Of a stretch of DNA of 64,000 nucleotides, positions 56,640-64,000 are shown one piece after another. This DNA is from Cytidiella melzeri (Eukaryota > Basidiomycota > Agaricomycetes > Polyporales > Irpicaceae). A program made the position numbers and the translations under genes. Within the stretch, counting starts at the first letter, position 1. Each line of letters opens with the position of its first letter. The notes below the pieces were generated by a model. It made no database searches. It had not been told where the DNA came from and saw only the letters and a list, made by a program, of their open reading frames with translations. The DNA lies in NCBI GenBank assembly GCA_022592445.1, contig JABYQR010000105.1, forward strand, positions 1 through 64,000. Reading direction: 5' to 3'.

Positions 56640-57120
56640 TACACTTTGTACCCACCGCGCCTGAGCTAATGGACGCGCGATGCCACCAGGTCGCGTCCTA
56701 GGCCGACTGCTTCTACTCTTGTGACAGCTCTTAACACCCTTATTGTGCAGAATTGCTTGCAGTGCATCAGCGCGGTTCGAGCGTATCTTGATGTGAGTGA
56801 GCACACATCTACTTCATTATCTCGCAAGTCTACTCACCTCATGACCGACTGCTCGTGCACCATGCACCCGGGTATCTCGAGGTTCCAGCTGAGATAATGC
56901 AAGAAAGTGGCGGTGTCCATCTGGAGGCTGGCCATGAAGTCAATGATTTGGACCATTTTTGCTGCAATAGCTCCGTGGTCTAGAGTCTTGAGGTGCCGCG
57001 CAAAGGCGTTGGGCCGCGAGGATTGTTGAAGTCCGTGTCAATGCGCGCAGCGTCCTCGTCTGAGATTGGGTCAATGACATGGATAGTCCAACAGAGACCG
57101 GATTCTTCCAATAATGTCAC
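56640..57120 (-). pseudogene. Degenerate gene fragment, Agaricomycete repeat-type protein
   Basis: The minus strand reads LLEESGLCWTIHVIDPISD and then, after a stop and frame change, AAKMVQIIDFMASLQMDTA, FLHYLSWNLEIPGC and MVHEQSVM. An intron-like GTGAGT...AAG junction continues into RYARTALMHCKQ. The pattern (helical FMASL, FLxxLSW, then R.ART) resembles the large repetitive proteins common in Agaricomycete genomes (DUF6589 type). That is my impression only. Stops and a frame change mark it as decayed. Confidence 0.35.
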
Positions 57121-57173
57121 CAGTTTACAGCCTTAGGCACCTATCTAGAGCGCTTATTTTCCGGCTAGGAGTG

Positions 57174-57840
57174 TTACCGGACCTAACCCTAACCCGGGTC
57201 ACGTGACATCCTGCCTTATTTATCAATAGTCCAGACCCAAACCCTAGACTCAATCTGGAGCGGTTCCAGATCAACCTAGGCTATTGTTCTATTGTTCAAC
57301 TTCCATTGATAGGGATTCCCCAGGGATTCCCCCAGTTCCTATTGTCCTATTGTCTTCCGTCTATTGTCTTTTGTCTATTGTTAGGGATTCCCCCAGTTCC
57401 TATTGTTCTATTGTTCCTGATACTATTGTTCTATTGTCTATTGTTCTATTGTTCTAGTCCTATTGTTCTATGTACCCTGGTCCTTGACAGTTACTCAGGT
57501 CCTTGACAGTTACCCTGGTCCCTTATTGTTCCATTGTTACTCCAGCCCCACAGTTACTCCAGTCCCTAGTGTGGGAACTGGTGCACAGACCACCCAGACA
57601 CAGTATATATAGTACCCCTTACCCTCCCTGGTTCTGCATCTTGACCTCTTCGTCATTTGCACTGCCAGGTGAGTTACTGCATGTAACTTAGTATCATACC
57701 TTATTAACTTCGTCATTTGCACTGCCAGTATCCGGCCTCTGTGCCTGCTTGCCTGCTTATCATCGACTTTGACCTTGCTGTCGTCGTTGGAGATCCCCTT
57801 CCTCTTCCCCCTCACATCTACTTCACCCTTGTTTAGGGTT
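57174..57840 (+). mobile_element. LTR-like block with TATTGT-rich U3
   Basis: It begins TGTTACCGGACC and contains a long run of TATTGTTC/TATTGTC variants (57280-57470). A TATATATA box follows near 57605, then CATCTTGACCTCTTCGTC. Next is TTCGTCATTTGCACTGCCAG, twice, the second after about 50 bp. The order TATA, CTTGACCTCTT and then a duplicated block ending in CTGCCAG/GGGCTAG is the same architecture as in solo LTRs A-C, though the sequence differs. The 3' end and target duplication could not be fixed. Confidence 0.5.
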
Positions 57841-58025
57841 TATCAGTCTATCAGCAGTCGCTCCGCGACAGTCAACTTCTGCAGAGTGACGTTTGTCATC
57901 GCCATTGTCGAGTACATCAAACGGAGGGGGAGGCATGACAATAATTGTATCAGGGAGCGGCAAGATCGCGCAAAAACAGTGGTATTGGTGACAGTAAGGA
58001 ACAGCGTTAACAAGATTCGCGTCAC

Positions 58026-58180
58026 GCGCAATTGATCGGTACGCGCCTCATACCACATTCACCAGACGTTCGCCTTCCTCGCCTCATTGTCTTTTTGGAA
58101 CTCCGCGGTTCCAATTGAGGAATCGCGAACGGCTGGTTCCGAGACTATTGATTATTCAAGCCTTGAAAGGTAAACTTCCT
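58026..58180 (-). repeat. Inverted repeat R5, right arm
   Basis: Reverse-complement partner of 56297-56449. The 21-bp core is at 58088-58108. Confidence 0.6.
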
Positions 58181-58400
58181 TTCATTTTTCTTTCTGATTT
58201 AACTACCACTTAAAAAACATAAATTCCTGCCCCTGAAAAGGCACAGAATGTGTATAGCATTATTTTGTATTCTCAAACATTAAGAAACAATTCCGAGCCC
58301 AAAATTGCTTATGGATTATCTGCTGATAGTTAACATTTAAGTGGGTAATCATGCAAATTTCAAGGTGTGTGAAATCGGCGTTTGCCCCTAGTGATGGATA

Positions 58401-59030
58401 CTATTGATGACCCAGAAGTGAACTGTTTAGTTCACTTCTGGTCCCCCCCATTCCTCCGTACCCCTTTCCTCTCGGAGATCTCGCAGTCATGTACTATAGT
58501 ATCTTGGCTATAGACAATCTGTTTCTTTGAATATTTGGAGGGGAGAAAAGGTGCTTGTAATGGTCCGCACAAAGGTAACTTTTCCCCCGCCAAAATCTCT
58601 GAACTGTCACGGCATGTCACGCACAAGCGCCCGGTCACTGGCTGGCAGTCAGCGCTGGTCGGAGTTTCAGCCCACGAGGCATTGTCACGCCCGCCTCCAC
58701 CGTCGACAGTATACCTTCTACTATTCTTGCCACATCGGCCGTGCATACAAACAGGTATTTTTATTGACAGCATAGACCCATATGAATGTACACTGTAAAT
58801 TCTTCGCCAAAATATACACTGGTGCTGCCTCAGTAAGCTACAGCAAAATTTGAGGTATTTGATTTCTCTATCTGTGCAGAGCTGCCCTTTCTGTACCGAA
58901 CTTTGTACACAATGTCTAGTAGCATAAATACATATGCTTGAGTTTTTTGGATGCAGTTGAGGGAGTGGAAGTGCCCTCCCGAGCAAATAGTTCACTTCCT
59001 GTCCCCAGTTCACTTCTGGGTCATCGATAG
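58401..59030. mobile_element. MITE, 630 bp, 24-bp TIRs, TA target duplication
   Basis: The left end CTATTGATGACCCAGAAGTG (24 bp to 58424) is mirrored at 59007-59030 with one mismatch. A dinucleotide TA flanks both ends (58399-58400 and 59031-59032), as in Tc1/mariner-type elements. AGTTCACTTCTGG is repeated in inverted form just inside the ends. No transposase is encoded. A 201-codon minus frame spans almost the whole element but has no recognisable domain. Confidence 0.85.
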
Positions 59031-59054
59031 TAACCATGCACTTGAGCTACTACA

Positions 59055-59561
59055 TTAGATTGACACTGTCTGTCGCATAATTGAGAGTAGAGTCTGCATT
59101 AAATTCATGAACTCCTCATCTGCGATCTTCTTCTCTGCTGGAGTAGCCACCTTGACCACACATAGCTCACTCCGGACTCCTAATCTCTTCAACGAAATTT
59201 GAAGAGGGCCGCGCAACGCCTCGTCTACCGTCGCCCACTCCCACGGTGCGGTAGGGGTCATCTCTGGTGCCCCCATTCCGGACACAAACGCCTTCAACAT
59301 CAGTATCGCAACATCGTCCGCTCGTTCCTGCAACCTCTGAGGGTTCAGAGGGCGGGTGTCAACCGGGATCGGTCCTTCGCAGTGTTGATATCGGCTGAAG
59401 GGGCTGACGAATAGGAGTAGGTTCCCAGGCGGCGGAAGAGGGACGAGGCGCAAGTCAACGACCCATTTGTTGTCTCCCCGTCCTGACGCGATGCGTGTTG
59501 GGCGGGGGAGAGCGTTGAATCTACGGACGAGGTCCGCTATTGCTGGTTCTAGGTGCGACAT
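59055..59561 (-). CDS. Hypothetical protein, 168 aa
   Basis: A single exon starting at MSHLEPAIADLVRRFNAL and ending LSIMRQTVSI. It is a balanced, globular composition with several hydrophobic segments (WVVDLRLVPLPPPGNLLLFV, ADDVAILMLKAFVSGMG) and a central GPIPVDTRPLNPQRLQERA. The MITE inserted 25 bp beyond its stop. No family is recognised. Codon use and length support a real gene; function is unknown. Confidence 0.6.
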   Translation of the reverse strand: MSHLEPAIADLVRRFNALPRPTRIASGRGDNKWVVDLRLVPLPPPGNLLLFVSPFSRYQHCEGPIPVDTRPLNPQRLQERADDVAILMLKAFVSGMGAPEMTPTAPWEWATVDEALRGPLQISLKRLGVRSELCVVKVATPAEKKIADEEFMNLMQTLLSIMRQTVSI

Positions 59562-60047
59562 TGTGTGCTGTGGTGGTTCCTGTACGGGTGTGTCAGGTAG
59601 AGCTTTGGCAATTGCATACCTTGTTATATAGCGAAATACTCGACTATCGAGGCCACCTAAGTGATGAACGAGTCTTTACAGTACAAAAAGTGGTCAAAGC
59701 AGCTTTGTAGGATCAATCAAAACCGACCGTCAATCCGTCAATCAGTCACGGGGCAGTGCAACAAATGCGGAAATTAGACGCTCTGTGCATGGGCGGGGGT
59801 TGCACTGCTCGCCGTTGTTTGTTTCTTCCCCTCATCTCTCAGTCCTTCTGGTTCTCCCTGCAAGCAATCTGTTCGACTCGAGACATCCTCAAACCTTCCG
59901 CTCTTTTTACAAACTCTCGCTTTTTGATTGCTCAACGCCGTCACATCGAATCAAGTATGTTCCTCTTCTCAAAGCACGCTTCGTCACGTATCTGATTTTT
60001 TGGTAGCTATCCATCTCGCAGACAAACTTTCACTCATCCTTCTCATA
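59562..60047. promoter_or_regulatory. Divergent upstream region of hypothetical and wall-protein genes
   Basis: About 490 bases. Pyrimidine-rich CTTCTCAAAG and CTCATCCTTCTCATA stretches lie directly before the wall-protein ATG, a common feature of strongly expressed fungal genes. No specific factor site was recognised. Confidence 0.4.
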
Positions 60048-60878
60048 ATGTTCACTTCAATTCTTCTGGCCACCCTTCTCGCCACCATGGCTACTGTCAA
60101 TGCAGACCCAGTTCCCACTGTCCCGGGCCCCAACGACGTCTATAATGAAGGTTCCAACTGCGACATCGAGTGGACAGCAGATACCTCTGGCCTTTGGACT
60201 ACGATGAACATCGAACTCATGACCGGCTCGAATCTTGCCATGACGCATCTCACAAGTACGTATTTCTTTGCTCACAAATCTAGCACAAGTCTAACGAATC
60301 AAGCAGCTGTCACCACCGTCGACGGTACTGACGCGACCAAGACCTCGTTCACCTATCCTTGCCCGCAGGTCACCCCTAACTCTGCGATCTATTTCTACCA
60401 GTTCACGTCCCCGAACTCGACCGTAACGTCCTGGACCACGCGTTTCGCCATCGCGGACGCCAACGGACACACCGTCGCTCCCGCAAACAGTGTCCAGCCC
60501 ACTAGCAACGCTGCCATCCCTTGGGGTGAAGGCGCTCTTGTTAATCCGTCGACGGCCACTCCTCCTCCCACTGGAAGCCCAGGAACAAACTCGTCGAGCA
60601 CTACTGCCAGTGCCTCGTCTGCCATTTCCAGCATTTTCACCCCACCGTCTTCCGTGCCGTCTATACCTTTGTCATCTGCCGTTGTCCTCTCGGTCAGCTC
60701 TAGTGCTAGTGCGCACAGCAGCTTGCCGTCGTCGAGCTCGTCTTCCAGTGGTGCGACTGCTAACACCACTACAGGCGCTGCTGCTGCGAACGCTGCCGTC
60801 AGTGTTGCCGACTCTAGGTTGTTGCAAGCCGCTGTTTCGCTTGCAGCCGTTGCTGCCGCTTTTGTCGTAGCACTCTAA
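60048..60878 (+). CDS. GPI-anchored Ser/Thr-rich protein, Kre9/KNH-like domain
   Basis: Two exons (60048-60255, 60307-60878) give 259 aa in exact frame. An N-terminal signal peptide of about 19 residues ends at VNA-DP. The Kre9/KNH1-like domain follows (PNDVYNEGSNCDIEWTADTS, TYPCPQVTPNSAIYFYQFTS, TSWTTRFAIADANG). A Ser/Thr/Pro-rich stalk of about 100 residues will be heavily O-mannosylated. The C-terminal hydrophobic tail (LLQAAVSLAAVAAAFVVAL) after small residues is a GPI-attachment signal. The expected location is the cell surface or wall, in beta-glucan organisation or as a structural mannoprotein. An in-frame ATG upstream (59928) would add a non-secretory leader and is not preferred. Confidence 0.88.
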   Translation: MFTSILLATLLATMATVNADPVPTVPGPNDVYNEGSNCDIEWTADTSGLWTTMNIELMTGSNLAMTHLTSTYFFAHKSSTSLTNQAAVTTVDGTDATKTSFTYPCPQVTPNSAIYFYQFTSPNSTVTSWTTRFAIADANGHTVAPANSVQPTSNAAIPWGEGALVNPSTATPPPTGSPGTNSSSTTASASSAISSIFTPPSSVPSIPLSSAVVLSVSSSASAHSSLPSSSSSSSGATANTTTGAAAANAAVSVADSRLLQAAVSLAAVAAAFVVAL

Positions 60879-61160
60879 GGCCTAGTAGACTTTCTCGTTA
60901 TGGCAGATGACTCTGCTTCTGCAGCATATGGACTTGGCAAGTTGCTGCCTCATCATTTCGTTTCCTCTTTCACAAAAATCTGGGTCGTGTGGTGCTTACG
61001 GTATGAATACAATATTGTATTGGGGTTTTCCTTTGCCGACAGTCTTTGTGACCGCATGCGTCCATGTCTCTTGTGAAGTGATGATTATCTTCAAAACTAA
61101 GCACCGCTTACCAGCCTCAAACGGCGCGCAGCATAACGTCTGCTTCGCTGTACAAACACT

Positions 61161-61970
61161 TCAATCCTGGTCATACTCATGTACCTACCGTCGAAGAACT
61201 TGGTCAGCACTCTTCATGTGAGCACAACCGCACGATTCGCCACTCACCACAGTTGCAAGTCTAGTCCACTCCGTCAACGACCGCAGGTACTCATCTCTAC
61301 TCACGTCCACGGGGACGTCGGCATTCCACAACACAAACGACTCAAACGTCCCAGAAACCTCTAACGAACGCACCGGGACGGAGACTCTTTCGTCTTCTTC
61401 ATCCAGAGCGTCCCCCAGCTCTGCCAGGTCTGGCTTCTCCGCAACTGTCTGACGTGTGTTGCGCCTGGTAGAATGTGGTTTCCCTGTTTCGTTTGGGTTC
61501 AGGTCACTGGAACCCTTTTGATCTGGAGGTGCAGTAAAGACGACGCCAGTGTAGCCTGCTGGCAAGTCTACTGTGAGGCCGCGGACGGTGCGTCCTCGGA
61601 AGGCGGCGACCAAGTGGTTGCTCAAGCTAGACGATGATGAGGACACTGCGCTCGCAATTGTGGGATCTTCTGCGATCATTTCTTCGTCTAGCGTGTCCTG
61701 GGAGGTGCTTGCGCTTTCGGACGGCTGTGTCTCTGAGTCAACGAGCGTCGCTTGGGAGTCTGAGGCTAGAATCGATGTCGGGGGTTCAGGTAGTGTAGAG
61801 ATGGTGGTTGTGGTAGCGCCATATTCTGGTTTGGGGGCCTGTTTGACGCGAAAGTAGGTCGAGAGCGGAGCTGGGCCTGTGTATGATATGTGGAAAGGCA
61901 TGAGGTTGGGTGAGCAGGCTGGGATGGGGCTTGTCTTGGGTGTGGTAATTTCAAGTAGGTGTACAGCCAT
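61161..61970 (-). CDS. RNH203: RNase H2 subunit C
   Basis: Two exons (61970-61248, 61184-61161) give 248 aa. The N-terminal strand PFHISYTGPAPLSTYFRVK, the FRGRTVRGLTVDLPAGYTG block and the C-terminal FVLWNADVPVD then EWTRLATVVHEYDQD match the RNASEH2C/Rnh203 family. A long acidic Ser-rich loop (about residues 60-110) is inserted between. RNase H2 removes ribonucleotides and RNA primers from DNA. Subunit C packs with subunit B as a scaffold for the catalytic subunit in the nucleus. The last exon encodes only VHEYDQD and the stop; splicing restores the conserved end. The upstream region shared with the HIRIP3-like gene has two ACGCGT sites. Confidence 0.85.
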
Positions 61971-62083
61971 TGTGTTGTTAATGCAAAGATGGACGGAACG
62001 GCTGTGAGTCGCGATGTCAGTTGCGTTGCGAGTGGTTACAACAGCCTCTTGCTTACCTTGCGAAGTCGAAGTGAGTCGCAGGA

Positions 62084-62101
62084 ACGCGTCTTGTCACGCG
62101 T
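62084..62101. promoter_or_regulatory. MCB pair and composite motif in RNH203/HIRIP3-like promoter
   Basis: ACGCGT occurs at 62084-62089 and 62096-62101. The first is within ACGCGTCTTGTCAC (62084-62097), the third instance of the shared 14-bp composite. The sites lie 114 bp upstream of the RNH203 ATG and 127 bp upstream of the HIRIP3-like ATG. Confidence 0.6.
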
Positions 62102-62227
62102 TGGATAGCTGAAAGCCATATCACGTGGTGTTGGGTCACACGTCCGTATCGCGTGCGTCGCGTCAGAGGGTGCCCCACACAGGAGAGTTCTCCGTTAGGA
62201 CACCCGTCATCTTACGGTATTCGACTA

Positions 62228-64000
62228 TGGCGGACGTTGATATCGAGGAACTGAACAAGCTTGTCGCGGCAATTGTGAACAAGGCGTCCCAGGATGGGAC
62301 TATGAAGTAAGTCCTCACCGTCCATTGGCCAAAATGTTGTCTCGAAGGGCTCAATCATGCGGAATGTGTGCAAAAATTTAGCGAATTGACTCCGCGCATG
62401 ATTCGGAAGAAAGCTGAAGAAGATATGGGTTTGGCACCTGGAGATTTGGACTCGTACAAGAACGCAGTGAAGCAGGCTGCGAACGCTACCATTGTATGCA
62501 CCGCTGCAGGACCAATTCATCATGCAACCCGCTTACTCAGAGCCTCCTAGGACGCGTTGGAAGCAAACGAGCAGGCATGCGCAAAGGACAACAACGAGGA
62601 ACCTGCGAAGAAATCTCCGCCGACAAAGCCAGCTGAGAAGCGCAAATCGAAGTCTGCACAGAGCGAGACGCCTGCTTCGAAGAAAGCAAAGGTAGCCTCG
62701 AAGGAGCAGAAGCCCAAGAGGGCGCAAAAGCAGACCTCGACGAAAGGCTCATCTGGAAAGAATGCCAAGGCTGTGCGTTCAGCTGTGCGTCCGCCCAAAA
62801 TCATTCATATGCTCATTACACTAGCGTCGCTGACTATCTCTTAGTCCGTGATCCCGTCATCAGACGAGGACGAGAAAGATAATGACAAAATGTCATCAAA
62901 TCCTCCGTCAAAACCGCAGAGGCCGAATTTACTCAAGAACACTTCAGCGCATGATGCAGACGTGGGTCTCGACGCTCGCCTCAGTTTCCGGGATTTTTGC
63001 GCATAATTGTTGTCTGTTAGATCTCGACTGTTGATATTGGCGATCTACCCGTCAAGAGCCACAAGCGGACGGAGTTTGATAACCACAACGAAGCAACTGG
63101 GGAAAGGAATCTCAATCCTAAGGTCTCGGTGTCTTTGACAGCGGAACCGGTCGAGCCCGATAACGAAGCCAAAGTTGACACGGGGACAGTGAGGAACTCT
63201 CGTGATAGCCTGTGATAGACATGCAAAGAATGCTCATACAGTTTGCAGAAAAGCGATTCAGAGATGTCCGTCCTCATAGACGGACCTCCGGCGAAAAAAG
63301 CCGGCCCTAGAAAGAAGAAAGCTGGAGTTCGTTCGCTTTCACTCTCATTTTCGTTCAATTTATTGATCATCGACACATAGGCACCAGAACCCGTGAGTGT
63401 AGTTCTGACCATGAACCTGTCGCACTCTCAATAGCGGCCACAGAAAAAGAAGCGGAAAGCCGCAGGATCTGCTCAGGACTCACCAGAAGACCAGGAGGTC
63501 AAGCGTCTCAAGGTACGTGTCGTGTGCCAGCGTTGTCTATCTGCCTGCTCAAAGCCGCCCAGTCCACCGTCGTCGCGTGTGGAGTACACAAAGTATGGTC
63601 GCGGGAGTTCAAAGATATAGCAGAAGACAAGGCAGCCCAAATCCGTAGACTGAAAGAAATGCTAGTCGATCTGGGGATGTCGGGACGCGTGAGCATGGAG
63701 AAGGCGAAGGCTATCAAGCAGAAGAGAGAACTCGCTCAGGAACTCGGTAACAACGCATCTTCATATTGACGTGTGCGGGATCTATGTACTGACCAGGTTG
63801 TGGCAGAGGACGTGCAAAAGTTCGAGAAAGCTATCGTCAGCGGCCCGAAAAGGTCACGCCGCCAGGCAGCTCAGGAATCTTCTGGGGGAAACGAATCAGA
63901 TGTCGAAGATCTTACTCCTTCTGCGAGGAAGAAAGTACGTGATCGGTCCCATTCGCAGTCATGCGATGTCTGATTCTCTGTTTCAGTCAAGTGCACGCCA
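62228..64000 (+). CDS. HIRIP3-like histone chaperone with DEK_C-like N-terminus (partial)
   Basis: The start is ATG 62228 (MADVDIEELNKLVAAIV). Spliced exons read a DEK_C-like helix bundle (LTPRMIRKKAEEDMGL, DLDSYKNAVKQA). Long Lys/Ser/Glu-rich disordered stretches with nuclear-localisation-type KKxRK follow. Then comes a conserved C-terminal block VVACGVHKVWSREF, LKEMLVDLGMSGRVSMEKAK, AIKQKRELAQELEDVQKFEKAIV. That block resembles human HIRIP3, a histone H2A-H2B chaperone. The gene runs off the right edge after a donor at about 63934. Several exons are tiny (a 12-nt exon, GCACCAGAACCC, lies near 63381-63392). Family assignment is moderate, from the C-terminal block. Confidence 0.7.

Noticed and set aside
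57181..57200. CCTAACCCTAACCC as a telomere-type repeat
   Set aside because: Only about two units, inside an LTR-like block; a TAACCCTAG at 21228 is equally short. No telomeric array.
58432..59037. 201-codon minus frame as a protein-coding gene
   Set aside because: It starts in one TIR of a MITE and ends inside the element; no domain was recognised. Treated as a curiosity of the MITE, not a gene.

Overview
The window is nuclear DNA of a filamentous basidiomycete, most likely an Agaricomycete (polypore-like). Protein-coding genes are cut by many short introns (mostly 50-60 bp, GT-AG with a few GC-AG). Gene content is typical of fungi: DNA polymerase alpha, tubulin cofactor B, Rsa4/Notchless, a Swd3/WDR5-type protein, a Gyp2-type TBC protein, RNase H2 subunit C and a GPI-anchored Kre9/KNH-like wall protein. 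No rRNA, tRNA or CRISPR was recognised.

Layout. 1-215 is a Ty3/gypsy integrase scrap. 465-2175 is a decayed CDC48 copy on the minus strand. 2.6-18.1 kb is a dense gene island: cofactor B, an F-box-like protein, FAD monooxygenase copy 1, a membrane-anchored protein, the Gyp2-like Rab GAP, Swd3/WDR5 and a microbial-type PARG. 18.5-28.4 kb is about 10 kb of nested repeats without a convincing gene: three solo LTRs of one family, each with its own 5-bp target duplication, a truncated fourth copy, and several AT-rich repeat families in inverted orientation. 28384-33610 is a nearly full-length Ty1/copia element, itself inserted in a smaller insertion that sits in an older repeat. 34.0-47.0 kb is a second gene island: Rsa4, FAD monooxygenase copy 2, an EngB-type GTPase, POL1 and a flavin-reductase-like protein. 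47270-55856 is a complete Ty3/gypsy element with a single uninterrupted 2592-codon ORF. 55.9-59.0 kb holds repeat remnants and a 630-bp TA-flanked MITE. 59.0-64.0 kb carries a hypothetical gene, the wall protein, RNase H2C, and a HIRIP3-like gene running off the right edge.

How genes relate. The two FAD monooxygenases (464 and 470 aa) share intron positions and seven identical exon lengths, so they are an old duplication now separated by the repeat block. DNA-replication and chromatin functions cluster (POL1, RNase H2C, HIRIP3-like, Swd3). The promoters of the F-box-like gene, POL1/GTPase and RNase H2C/HIRIP3-like each carry a pair of ACGCGT (MCB) sites, and in all three one site is embedded in the same 14-bp composite ACGCGTCYYGTCAC. 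A related perfect palindrome lies upstream of the 8029 gene. This possible shared S-phase promoter module is the most interesting regulatory signal in the window.
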